Assembly (NCBI GenBank): GCA_004561445.1
Contig: SFVX01000001.1
Location: 248,001-312,000, forward strand
DNA length: 64,000 nucleotides
Direction of reading: 5' to 3'
DNA from: a bacterium
GTDB lineage: Bacteria > Patescibacteriota > Saccharimonadia > Saccharimonadales > Saccharimonadaceae
The position numbers and the translations under genes were made by a program. Below, piece after piece: positions 34,443-42,354 of this stretch. Within the stretch, counting starts at the first letter, position 1. Each line of letters opens with the position of its first letter. The notes under the pieces are model-generated. The model worked only from the letters and a program-made list of their open reading frames with translations. It was not told the origin of the DNA and made no database searches.

Positions 34443-35347
34443 AAATTGCGATTTTATCCAACGGCAACGCGAACTACTCCACCCGAAGGTTGGTCGAAGA
34501 AGCCGAAAAGCGTGGACATGATGTGAAAGTTATTAAATATAAGAACTGCTACATCTCGATTGCGCAACACGATAACCAAGTTTTCTATAAAGGAAAACCG
34601 CTCGGAAAGTTCGACGCAGTAATTCCACGCATTTCGTCTAGTATGACTCGCTACGGTACAGCAATTGTGCGTCAGCTGGAGATGCAAGGCGATTATGTCT
34701 TGTCGAAATCTCTGGCGATTGTGCGTGCGCGCGACAAGCTTCGCTCAATGCAGTTGCTTGCGAAAAATGGAATCGGCGTGCCAAAAACGGTCGTCTCGCG
34801 CAATACGACGGATATAGATGAATTACTTGAGCAGCTCGAACCACCAGTAATTATTAAGCTCGCTAGCGGTACGCACGGAAATGGCGTAGTCCTAGCTGAA
34901 ACAAAAAAGGCTGCAAAATCCGTAATGCAGGCATTTTACCTTACCGACGATAGCGGCACTAATATCCTATTGCAAGAATTTATTAAGGAATCAGCCGGAA
35001 CCGACATTCGCGCATTTGTAGTAGGAAGCAAGGTTGTCGCGAGCATGCAACGTAAGTCACTTGATGATGATTTTCGTTCTAATCTTCATAAGGGCGGGAG
35101 TGGCACAATTATTAAATTAACGGCAGAAGAAGAAAAAATTGCCGTTCGCGCCGCCAAGGTGATGGGGCTTACAATTGCGGGTGTAGATATTATGCGATCA
35201 AGCCGTGGACCGCTCGTACTAGAAGTAAACGCTTCGCCAGGATTTGGCATCGAACGCGTAACTGGTCGCAATGTGGCGGGCAAAATTATCGAATACGTTG
35301 AACACAACGCTAAGCGCACTCAGCGAAAAGATAAAGTTGGCGCCTAA
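34439..35347 (+). CDS. rimK: RimK-family ATP-grasp ligase
   Basis: 302 residues. The N-terminal domain (MKIAILSNGNANYSTRRLVE) is followed by an ATP-grasp core with PPVIIKLASGTHGNGVVL, FIKESAGTDIRAFVVG and the metal-binding VLEVNASPGFGIE. RimK proteins add glutamate residues to the C-terminus of ribosomal protein S6 or to small molecules. Coupling to the RimB-like gene supports the RimK assignment. Confidence 0.87.
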   Translation: MKIAILSNGNANYSTRRLVEEAEKRGHDVKVIKYKNCYISIAQHDNQVFYKGKPLGKFDAVIPRISSSMTRYGTAIVRQLEMQGDYVLSKSLAIVRARDKLRSMQLLAKNGIGVPKTVVSRNTTDIDELLEQLEPPVIIKLASGTHGNGVVLAETKKAAKSVMQAFYLTDDSGTNILLQEFIKESAGTDIRAFVVGSKVVASMQRKSLDDDFRSNLHKGGSGTIIKLTAEEEKIAVRAAKVMGLTIAGVDIMRSSRGPLVLEVNASPGFGIERVTGRNVAGKIIEYVEHNAKRTQRKDKVGA

Positions 35348-35354
35348 GATTATA

Positions 35355-35382
35355 AAATCCCCCTTAGATCGGGGGATTTTTT
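35355..35382. terminator. Terminator of the rimB-rimK operon
   Basis: AATCCCCC and GGGGGATT form a stem around TTAGATC, followed by TTTT; shared with the convergent TrmH-type gene. Confidence 0.88.
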
Positions 35383-35896
35383 ATTCGCGCAAATGATTCC
35401 TATTATCGTTTAGATTGTTTTTACGGATCTCCCAGAGCGCGATACCAGTTGCAACGGAGACGTTGAAGGATTCTTTTTGACCACACATCGGAATTTCATA
35501 GAGTTCGTCGCATTTTGCAAGGATGTCAGCCGGAATGCCATGCACTTCTTCGCCAAGAATGAGGGCAAGCGCTGGATATTCGCGAGGCTCAGCCATATTT
35601 TTGGAATTTGCGCCCTGCTCTAATGCGACAACTCGCAATCCCTCTGCTTGACAATTTTCAATAATATTATATATGTCGTCGTTGCGAGACCATTTAACGG
35701 TGTTTTCGGCGCCGAGAGCGGTTTTGTGGATTTGTTTGCGCAACTTTGTCTGCTCATGCGGGAGTCCCTTATCGACAAAAGGCGTATAGCCAGTAAAAAT
35801 TACTTCGTCGACACCGAGACAATCGCAGGTACGCAAAATAGCGCCTACATTGTAGGTCGAACGGATGTTATACAGAATAACGATAAGCTTTTTCAT
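35381..35896 (-). CDS. TrmH/SpoU-family RNA 2'-O-methyltransferase
   Basis: 171 residues with the knotted SPOUT motifs: NIRSTYNVGAILRTCDCLGV (motif 1), LALILGEEVHGIPADIL (motif 2) and IPMCGQKESFNVSVATGIAL (motif 3). It methylates a ribose in tRNA or rRNA; the target is not visible. Its start codon is only 14 bp from the divergent pilB start, and no ribosome-binding site is seen. Confidence 0.9.
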   Translation of the reverse strand: MKKLIVILYNIRSTYNVGAILRTCDCLGVDEVIFTGYTPFVDKGLPHEQTKLRKQIHKTALGAENTVKWSRNDDIYNIIENCQAEGLRVVALEQGANSKNMAEPREYPALALILGEEVHGIPADILAKCDELYEIPMCGQKESFNVSVATGIALWEIRKNNLNDNRNHLRE

Positions 35897-35910
35897 GCTA
35901 CAATAAAATT
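35897..35910. promoter_or_regulatory. 14-bp divergent leaderless promoter between trmH-like and pilB
   Basis: The whole intergenic sequence is GCTACAATAAAATT. On the + strand TACAAT (35899-35904) ends six bases before the pilB ATG. On the minus strand TTTTAT lies six bases before the methyltransferase ATG. The two -10 boxes overlap, and any -35 element would lie inside the opposite gene. Confidence 0.6.
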
Positions 35911-37524
35911 ATGAACGAAGAGGAAGTCCAGCGCAAGCGCAGGCAGAATGAAGAAGAGGCGACAGAGCGTCGTGCAAGAATCTTAGGTTTGCCATATGTT
36001 GATACACGTGAGTTCGAAAATGATGCGCCACTTGTGATGAATTTGCTCACCAAAGAGCAGATGCATGCAGATTTTATTATTCCACTTCAAAAAGGAGAAG
36101 GCGCAACACCATTTCAATATCTTGTCACTAGTCAGACGCCACGAAGCGTTATTGAAAAGATGACGAAAGAATGCGACGACGCTGGTCAACGCATTGAGTT
36201 TTACTTAATTTCAAAGTCGGCATATCAAGTCTTTATGTTGCGCTACGACCCGCCGCAACAGGTGCACTATGATGATATTAAAATTGCAGACGAGGGAGAT
36301 TCTGCGACAATCCACGAGGTCTCGCGAACGCTCGAGAGTGTCGGTACAGATAAGGTCTTTGATTATTTGCTAGACCAAGCCGATAGACTTGGAGCGAGCG
36401 ATATACATATCGAAAACTTACGCAGCGTAATTCGCATTCGCATGCGCGTGGATGGTATTTTGCACCCGGTGGCCGAAATTAGTCGCGACCGTTATCGTAT
36501 CTTTATGGGCGAACTGAGTAGTCGTGCGAATATATCAATTGCAAGCATGCGCCCACAATCTGGACATATGCAAAAAGAGATTGTGCGTAACGGCGCTTCA
36601 CACCTACTAAACATCCGTGTTGAGGCAGTACCAACAATGTATGGACTTGATGCGGTTTTGCGTCTATTCAACTTCGACGAGAGTCTTTTAAACCTTGACT
36701 TGCTCGGCATTACGCCAGAAGAACGCGACCGCATTAATGATATTATCTCGCATCCACGCGGATTAGTTCTGATGGTCGGCCCGACGGGTTCTGGTAAGTC
36801 TACTACACTTTACTCTATCTTAAACGCCTTGAATACTACAGAGCGCAAAATTATTACACTTGAGGATCCGATCGAGTACGGACTTACTGGCATTTCACAG
36901 ATTCCGATTCAGACAGGCGAAGGTGGATCGTTCGCAGAAGGTCTACGCTCAGTGCTTCGTCTTGACCCAGATGTCGTGATGGTGGGTGAGATTCGTGATC
37001 AAGATACAGCTCGTACGGCGATTCAGGCTTCGATTACGGGGCATTTGGTGCTTTCGTCTTTCCACGCAAACTCTACTTGCGCAGCCTTCTCGCGCATGAT
37101 AGATATGATAGGCGTAAATCCGGTGTTCTCTTCATCGGTACGTCTTTTGATTGCGCAGCGCTTAGTGCGTAAGCTTGACGATAACAAAGAGGCTTACCAA
37201 GCCGACGCCTCGACAACAGCCTATATTAAAGAAGCGCTTAGTAATGTAGAATTAACAGATTACGACCTGAATAATATTACGCTTTATCGCGAGAAACCGA
37301 GCGAGAGTAACCCATTTGGCTTTAATGGTCGCACCGCGATTATGGAGCAGCTTGAGGTAACAGAGCCGATTCAGAGATTCATTCGTGGCGATGTGCGTGG
37401 AGTTGGCACGCAAGAAATCGAAAAAGCTGCACGCGCAGAGGGCATGCTTACGCTTGAGCAAAAAGGCATTTTGGCGGCACTTCGAGGCGAAACTACCATC
37501 GACGAAGTCTCACGTGTGATATAA
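35911..37524 (+). CDS. pilB: PilB/GspE-type pilus assembly ATPase
   Basis: 537 residues. An N-terminal GspE-N-like domain (about 30-130) precedes the motor domain: DIHIENLRSVIRIRMRVDGI, Walker A GPTGSGKSTTLYSIL, the Asp box EDPIEYGLTGISQIPI and Walker B-like DPDVVMVGEIRD, with FHANST as the His box. The tetracysteine zinc motif found in many homologues is not seen. It should power extension of the type IV pili whose pilins are encoded at 12-16 kb and 32.7 kb. A TACAAT box ends six bases before the ATG (leaderless). Confidence 0.92.
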   Translation: MNEEEVQRKRRQNEEEATERRARILGLPYVDTREFENDAPLVMNLLTKEQMHADFIIPLQKGEGATPFQYLVTSQTPRSVIEKMTKECDDAGQRIEFYLISKSAYQVFMLRYDPPQQVHYDDIKIADEGDSATIHEVSRTLESVGTDKVFDYLLDQADRLGASDIHIENLRSVIRIRMRVDGILHPVAEISRDRYRIFMGELSSRANISIASMRPQSGHMQKEIVRNGASHLLNIRVEAVPTMYGLDAVLRLFNFDESLLNLDLLGITPEERDRINDIISHPRGLVLMVGPTGSGKSTTLYSILNALNTTERKIITLEDPIEYGLTGISQIPIQTGEGGSFAEGLRSVLRLDPDVVMVGEIRDQDTARTAIQASITGHLVLSSFHANSTCAAFSRMIDMIGVNPVFSSSVRLLIAQRLVRKLDDNKEAYQADASTTAYIKEALSNVELTDYDLNNITLYREKPSESNPFGFNGRTAIMEQLEVTEPIQRFIRGDVRGVGTQEIEKAARAEGMLTLEQKGILAALRGETTIDEVSRVI

Positions 37525-37654
37525 TTTGCATATATTTTTGCGATTCTAGCGCTCATTTTGAGGAATTTTTGTGCGCTTCCCTTATCTACCCCTTTTCAAA
37601 TCGCCAAAAATATGCTAAAATGAAGCAAGTTTATAATATTAAAGGTAAGAGAAA

Positions 37655-38086
37655 ATGTCGTTTGAACTATTGAAAAAGGTGGGAAATGCCCAAATGAAGA
37701 AGGCCGTCCTCGACGTGCGTTCTGGCGACACCGTGCGCGTGTCGCAAAAAATTAAAGAAGGTGACAAGTTCCGTATTCAGGTTTTTGAAGGTACTGTTAT
37801 CCGTGTAGATAAGAAGAATTCCGCAACCGCTCGCATCGTAGTCCGCAAGGTCGCTTCTGGTGTTGGCGTTGAGAAGAGCTTCCTTCTCCACAGCCCACTC
37901 GTCGAGAAAATCGAGATTGTTCGCCGTGGTAAGGTTCGCCGCAACAACTTGCGCTTCCTCCGTGAGCGTTCTGGTAAATCTGCTCGCTTGATTAGCAAAG
38001 ACTTTGATCGCAAAGCTGCAAACACTTTGCCAGAAGTTGAAGAAGAAGCTACTGAGGCTCCAGCAGAAGAAAAAGCGGAAGCTTAA
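37655..38086 (+). CDS. rplS: 50S ribosomal protein L19 with acidic tail
   Basis: 143 residues. The bL19 core runs to about residue 115 (SGDTVRVSQKIKEGDKFRIQ, GVGVEKSFLLHSPLVEKIEI, RRGKVRRNNLRFLRERSGKS). The last 25 residues form an extra acidic tail (EVEEEATEAPAEEKAEA), the opposite of the basic tail on S20. AAAGGTAAGAG precedes the ATG. A possible promoter is TTTTCA (37593-37598), 17 bases, TAAAAT (37616-37621). Confidence 0.95.
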   Translation: MSFELLKKVGNAQMKKAVLDVRSGDTVRVSQKIKEGDKFRIQVFEGTVIRVDKKNSATARIVVRKVASGVGVEKSFLLHSPLVEKIEIVRRGKVRRNNLRFLRERSGKSARLISKDFDRKAANTLPEVEEEATEAPAEEKAEA

Positions 38087-38090
38087 TATC

Positions 38091-38723
38091 TTGAAAACTA
38101 TCCTCGGTATAGATGAGGTCGGCAGAGGTCCCTGGGCGGGACCTCTTGTTGTTGGTGTCTGTGTTTTGAAAGAGCCGATTGAAGGGCTAACAGACAGTAA
38201 AAAACTTAGCCCAAAGCGTCGCGAAATATTAGCCGCAGAAATACATGAAAAGGCTTTTTGCGGACTTGGCTGGGTCTCAGCCGAGGAATTAGATAAGATT
38301 GGACTCTCGACATCACTTCGCAAAGCATGTAAATTGGCCGTAAAGGAGATTCAAGAGAGTGGCGCCGAATTTAATGAAATAATTATCGATGGCACAATAA
38401 ACTTTTTGAGCGATACCGCGCTAGCGCCATACGTACAGGTTTTACCGAAGGCGGATTTTTTAATTCCAGAAGTGTCGGCAGCGAGCATAATCGCAAAAGT
38501 AGCGCGCGATAATTATATGACTGAGGAAGTTGCGAAGAAGTACCCAGAATATGGTTTTGAGAAACATGTAGGCTACGGGACGGCACTACATAAAGCTGCA
38601 ATCGAAAAATATGGCGTTTGCCCAGAGCATAGACGTAGTTTTAAACCGATTGCGAAAGCGTTAGGCATAGACGCGCACGAGAACTCTAACTCAACTAAAG
38701 TGCGTGGCGATAAAGGTGAGTGA
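38091..38723 (+). CDS. rnhB: Ribonuclease HII, running in frame into yraN across a UGA
   Basis: 210 residues. GIDEVGRGPWAGPL holds the first catalytic Asp-Glu pair, and DSKKLSPKRRE, IIIDGTINFL and KADFLIPEVSAASIIAKVAR carry the rest; HRRSFKPIAKAL is the usual end of the enzyme. It removes ribonucleotides from DNA. The start is taken as TTG 38091, five bases after rplS, because the conserved core begins at once. The last 20 residues (after DAHENSNSTK) do not look like RNase HII but like the N-terminus of YraN, and the frame continues past the UGA at 38721-38723. Confidence 0.9.
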   Translation: MKTILGIDEVGRGPWAGPLVVGVCVLKEPIEGLTDSKKLSPKRREILAAEIHEKAFCGLGWVSAEELDKIGLSTSLRKACKLAVKEIQESGAEFNEIIIDGTINFLSDTALAPYVQVLPKADFLIPEVSAASIIAKVARDNYMTEEVAKKYPEYGFEKHVGYGTALHKAAIEKYGVCPEHRRSFKPIAKALGIDAHENSNSTKVRGDKGE

Positions 38724-39029
38724 GTAGTTGCAGAATTTTTAATATTGCATGAGCATAAGCTGCTAGCGCGCAATTGGAAGAACAGGTACTGCGAAATAGA
38801 TATAGTTACTTGGAAGGATGGTGAATATTTTTTGACGGAGGTAAAATACCGACGCAATAAAAAATCGTCCGATGGACTGGACGCGATTGATGCAAGAAAA
38901 ATTCGGCAGATGCGCTTTGCGGCGAAGTTTTTGGCAAGCATAAAGAATATCGATGCGCCGATACATTTGCTAGCCGCAAGCGTAAGTGGCGATAACTACA
39001 AGATCGATGAAATTATTGAGCTTGAGTAA
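38700..39029 (+). CDS. yraN: YraN/UPF0102-family nuclease-like protein, frame crosses an in-frame UGA
   Basis: The recognisable YraN body is ARNWKNRYCEIDIV followed by FLTEVKYRRNKKSSDGLDAI, carrying the E-I-D and E-V-K residues of this restriction-endonuclease-like fold. The family's N-terminal G-x-x-G-E-x-x-x-A-x-x-L pattern is also present (GDKGE then VVAEFL), but a UGA (38721-38723) falls between the two parts. The frame is the same as that of rnhB. GTG 38700 would start a protein containing this UGA; a start after the UGA (for example TTG 38745) would lose the first conserved helix. So YraN is either truncated, a product of read-through, or part of an RNase HII-YraN fusion. Confidence 0.7.
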
Positions 39030-39765
39030 TTAAATCTTCAAGGCCAACAGTTTTCTCTTCTGGGCAGGTCGAGAGAATATTTTTCATGGCCGCTTTTTCG
39101 CGAGGAGTCACCCAAAGATGATATTTATATTTGACGGAAATTTGACGGGCGACGTATTGGCATTGAAAACCTTGGTTGCTGGGTAGCCAATCGGAAGCAT
39201 CTTGGTCGGACTTTTGCTGGTTAGCGGGGCCATCGACGGCAAGAAGATTGAGCGGATCTTGGCTGATATCGTAGCGTTCATCTTTACTAAGTTGATAGGC
39301 GCCAGTTGCCCAAGCGTTACTAAGCGCGACGACGTGATCAATCTGAACTGCGCTTGACGTATCTTGACCGCGCACAAAATTGATAGTTTTACCTGTGTAG
39401 GGGTCGGCAAGTGTGCCACTCTGAACTTTGCAGTCTTTCATAACAGTGTCAGTGAGGTCGCGCGCAAGAATAGCTTCGCGCGTGGTACAACCGCTACTGG
39501 TGCGACCCCAGTTGTCATAAAAAAGTTTGCGATAGTATTTTTCGTTAGTGTTCTTTTCTTTGACGGCGAGAGTTTCGAGCACGTCGGAAGCAAGATAAGA
39601 ATTGGCCCGATCTTGGGCATCCTTGAGTGAAATCTGAGAAGCATCAAAAACAGACTTATCTTCCTGATAAGAGGCGGGATTGGCGTAAATATATACACCA
39701 ACCCCGCACAGTGCGATAAGAGATACAACTATCCTACGAAAACGCAAGAGTTGTCGTTTGGTCAT
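39013..39765 (-). CDS. Secreted HNH nuclease of the DUF1524 (GmrSD C-domain) type
   Basis: 250 residues. An N-terminal signal or anchor helix (RRIVVSLIALCGVGVYIYAN) precedes the nuclease domain with YDNWGRTSSGCTTREAILAR, SAVQIDHVVALSNAWATG (the HNH-like D-H-V motif) and DPLNLLAVDGPANQQKSDQD, with the closing NQGFQCQYVARQI. Two Cys could form a disulfide outside the cell. It is probably a secreted or surface nuclease that degrades DNA for nutrition or uptake. It follows rubrerythrin with a two-base gap. Confidence 0.82.
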   Translation of the reverse strand: MTKRQLLRFRRIVVSLIALCGVGVYIYANPASYQEDKSVFDASQISLKDAQDRANSYLASDVLETLAVKEKNTNEKYYRKLFYDNWGRTSSGCTTREAILARDLTDTVMKDCKVQSGTLADPYTGKTINFVRGQDTSSAVQIDHVVALSNAWATGAYQLSKDERYDISQDPLNLLAVDGPANQQKSDQDASDWLPSNQGFQCQYVARQISVKYKYHLWVTPREKAAMKNILSTCPEEKTVGLEDLITQAQ

Positions 39766-39767
39766 CT

Positions 39768-40310
39768 CTAGTAATTCTCGGCTTGCAACTCAAAGAATGA
39801 TTGCGGGTGAGCACAAACTGGGCAGACCTCAGGTGCAGAGTCGCCAGAGTGAATGTAGCCACAGTTACGGCATTTCCAGATAGTGACACCATCGCGCTTG
39901 AAGACGATACCCTTTTCGATGTTGGCAAGAAGTTTGCGATAGCGCTCTTCGTGCTCTTTTTCGATACCACCGACACCCTCAAAGAGAGCGGCGATTTCTT
40001 CAAAGCCTTCTTCGCGAGCTTCTTTGGCGAACTGAGCATACATGTCGGTCCACTCGTAGTTTTCACCAGCAGCAGCGTCAGCGAGGTTGGTCATGGTCTC
40101 TGGGACTCCGCCATCGTGAAGTTTCTTAAACCAGATTTTGGCATGCTCTTTTTCGTTGCGAGCGGTTTCTTCAAAAATGGCAGCAATTTGCTCGTAGCCA
40201 TCTTTTTTGGCACGAGAAGCATAGTACTGATATTTAGTATGAGCCTGAGATTCGCCGGCAAAAGCTGTATTGAGGTTTTGCTCGGTCTTAGTTCCCTTCA
40301 ATTCTGGCAT
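39768..40310 (-). CDS. Rubrerythrin
   Basis: 180 residues. The four-helix diiron domain has EYQYYASRAKK-like, FEETARNEKEHAKIW and FEGVGGIEKEHEERY helices with the E-x-x-H ligands, and the C-terminal rubredoxin-like domain has CRNCGYIHSG and CPVCAHPQSFF (two C-x-x-C). It detoxifies hydrogen peroxide. GGAGGAATT stands before ATG 40310; a longer upstream start is rejected. Confidence 0.95.
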   Translation of the reverse strand: MPELKGTKTEQNLNTAFAGESQAHTKYQYYASRAKKDGYEQIAAIFEETARNEKEHAKIWFKKLHDGGVPETMTNLADAAAGENYEWTDMYAQFAKEAREEGFEEIAALFEGVGGIEKEHEERYRKLLANIEKGIVFKRDGVTIWKCRNCGYIHSGDSAPEVCPVCAHPQSFFELQAENY

Positions 40311-40409
40311 AATTCCTCCTAATTTTTTCTTATATTTTAACATTTTGGGGGCGCCAATTAAAGTGGGCGAGGTTCGACAATAACAGATAGGTAGTGTATA
40401 TTTATAGAT

Positions 40410-41408
40410 ATGGGAATTGAGCGTGTCATCGATACGAGTCTACACGAAGACGATTCGGAGGAAAAAATTGTCGAGCTAAGTTTGCGCCCGACGAATTTTT
40501 CAGACTATATCGGTCAAAAGCGTCTCAAAACAAACTTGAAGCTAGCAATTGATGCCGCAAAAAAACGCGGCGATGTACTTGACCATGTGCTACTTTATGG
40601 GCCGCCAGGACTTGGTAAGACGACAATGGCGGGCGTGATTGCGCATGAGATGAATGCAAATTTTCGCGCAACTTCAGCACCATCGATTGAGAAGGCGGGC
40701 GACCTTGCGAGTATTCTGACGAATCTTGCAGATGGTGATATATTATTTATCGATGAAATCCATCGCTTGCGCCGAGCCGTAGAAGAGATTTTATACTCCG
40801 CGATGGAAGACTACAAACTAGACATTGTAATTGGCAAAGGACCAGCAGCGCGCAGCGTAAAACTGGATTTGCCGAGATTTACTTTGATTGGCGCAACAAC
40901 GCAGGCTGGAAACTTGGCCGGACCACTGCGCGATCGCTTTGGGCATTCATTTAGACTAGAATATTATGCGAATGGTGATATACAGAAGATTATCGAGCGC
41001 TCGGCAGATATTTTGAACACAAAAATCGAGCCAGAGGCAGCAAAATTGCTAGCAGAGCGCTCAAGACTGACGCCGCGCATTGCGAATAGGCTTTTAAAAC
41101 GCGTGCGCGACTATGCCGACGTAAACGGCGACGGAATTATTGACGTTCCGACGACGGAAGCGGCGCTAAAAATGCTAGAAATTGACGAGCTGGGGCTAGA
41201 CCCAGCAGATCGCAATATGCTGACGCTGATATATGAGAAATATGGCGATAGGCCAGTGGGGCTCAATACAATTGCGGCGCTAACGGGCGACGAGCAGTCG
41301 ACGATTGAGGATTATTACGAGCCATTTTTAATGCAACTTGGCATGTTACAGCGCACACCGCGTGGACGCGTGGTTACAGATATTGCGAAGAGGCATTTGG
41401 GGTTCTAA
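40410..41408 (+). CDS. ruvB: Holliday junction branch migration ATPase RuvB
   Basis: 332 residues. AAA+ motifs GPPGLGKTTMAG (Walker A), ILFIDEIHRL (Walker B) and the RuvB-specific GATTQAGNLAGPLRDRFG are present, followed by a winged-helix end (TPRGRVVTDIAKRHLGF). With RuvA and RuvC (46.7-47.8 kb) it resolves recombination intermediates. A TATATT box ends seven bases before the ATG, so a leaderless mRNA is likely. Confidence 0.96.
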   Translation: MGIERVIDTSLHEDDSEEKIVELSLRPTNFSDYIGQKRLKTNLKLAIDAAKKRGDVLDHVLLYGPPGLGKTTMAGVIAHEMNANFRATSAPSIEKAGDLASILTNLADGDILFIDEIHRLRRAVEEILYSAMEDYKLDIVIGKGPAARSVKLDLPRFTLIGATTQAGNLAGPLRDRFGHSFRLEYYANGDIQKIIERSADILNTKIEPEAAKLLAERSRLTPRIANRLLKRVRDYADVNGDGIIDVPTTEAALKMLEIDELGLDPADRNMLTLIYEKYGDRPVGLNTIAALTGDEQSTIEDYYEPFLMQLGMLQRTPRGRVVTDIAKRHLGF

Positions 41409-41489
41409 AGAATACTGTGGTTTGATCTTTCTGCCGAGATATAATACGATAAGCTGGGCTTTATTTCTAGACAAACTAAACACAGATCT

Positions 41490-41513
41490 AAAAACCCGGC
41501 ACAAGGCCGGGTC
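41490..41513 (-). terminator. Terminator of the first alpha-CTD-like regulator
   Basis: ACCCGGC and GCCGGGT form a stem around ACAAG; on the minus strand it is followed by TTTTTA. The stop of the regulator lies eight bases away. Confidence 0.8.
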
Positions 41514-41518
41514 TTTGT

Positions 41519-42139
41519 TTACTTTTTTGGAATAGTAATACCATAAGGTGCGAGATGTTCGCGCAACTCTTCGATCATGGCGACGCCAATATTGTGCTTG
41601 CGCAGGAGACTCACCTCGGTGACGGTATAGACATCCTTAATATAGAGAATGTCGTAGCGCCTGAGAGTGTTCAGAGTCCTGGTGCTGAGGCCGATATCGC
41701 AGAGACGTGTGAATAAAATCGCGTCGGAAACGTCCCGGCCGTTGCCCTGCAAGGGAATGTCAGTAAACTTGAAGAGAGCCTCGGTAGAAATCTGCGCGAT
41801 GCTATCAAGACGGCGCTGGAGCTCGGTAATCGTATTAATAAGCTCGTCGCGAGTCATACTGAGTGACTTGATATTGACGCCGTGCTTCTGAGTGAGGGCG
41901 CGGGCGTAGTTGCGCTGAGCATTTTTTAGCATCATGCGATTAGCCGCGCAATCTCTGAATTCAAGCGGGTCGCTACGAATTCCGTAGTAACACTCGAAGA
42001 TGTTGCGCTCCTTCTCGTTGAGATCGAAGCAAGTTTCGATAATTTTTGCAGCGACAGCATCGGGAATATAGAGATCTTGTGGCTTGCCGTCGTAAAAAAT
42101 ATCGATAATGATACGCTGACAAAGTTGTTTGTCTGCCAA
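41519..42139 (-). CDS. Putative regulator with sigma-region-4-like and alpha-CTD-like parts (copy 1)
   Basis: 206 residues. The N-terminal part holds LNEKERNIFECYYGI, like the start of sigma factor region 4 (L-x-x-x-E-R-x-V-x-x-x-x-Y-G-L). The C-terminal 60 residues, LCDIGLSTRTLNTLRRYDIL followed by YIKDVYTVTEVSLLRKHNIG and a final LREHLAPYGITI, closely match the helix-hairpin-helix pattern of the RNA polymerase alpha C-terminal domain. Between them is a helical linker. The start is TTG with AAAGGAG nine bases upstream. It is a paralogue of the protein at 42355-43017. DNA binding and a transcription role are inferred. Confidence 0.6.
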   Translation of the reverse strand: MADKQLCQRIIIDIFYDGKPQDLYIPDAVAAKIIETCFDLNEKERNIFECYYGIRSDPLEFRDCAANRMMLKNAQRNYARALTQKHGVNIKSLSMTRDELINTITELQRRLDSIAQISTEALFKFTDIPLQGNGRDVSDAILFTRLCDIGLSTRTLNTLRRYDILYIKDVYTVTEVSLLRKHNIGVAMIEELREHLAPYGITIPKK

Positions 42140-42188
42140 GAAATACCACTCCTTTCAAAAGTGCGTTGTTTTGGGGTTCAATATTTCT

Positions 42189-42217
42189 ATTGTAGCATGT
42201 TTAGCTTGTTTTGTCAA
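42189..42217 (-). promoter_or_regulatory. Promoter of the first alpha-CTD-like regulator
   Basis: On the minus strand TTGACA (42212-42217), a 17-base spacer and TACAAT (42189-42194), followed by a leader of about 45 bases with a strong ribosome-binding site. Confidence 0.82.
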
Positions 42218-42278
42218 GGTACGTAAAATGATTAGGCCGTATATGTGAAATATGCGAAAATAAAAAAGCATGAGCATG

Positions 42279-42308
42279 AAAAATCCGACCAAGAATGGTC
42301 GGATTTTT
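42279..42308 (-). terminator. Terminator of the second alpha-CTD-like regulator
   Basis: AATCCGACC (42282-42290) pairs with GGTCGGATT (42297-42305) around a six-base loop, with T-runs on both strands. Confidence 0.85.
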
Positions 42309-42354
42309 TGGGGAGTGGATTTTCGCTAGCTCTTTCGCAAGCAAACGTGCGAAA

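Noticed and set aside
38004..38723. RNase HII starting at 38004
   Set aside because: The first 29 codons overlap the rplS tail in another frame and are Lys/Leu/Gln-rich without similarity; the conserved core starts at about 38091.
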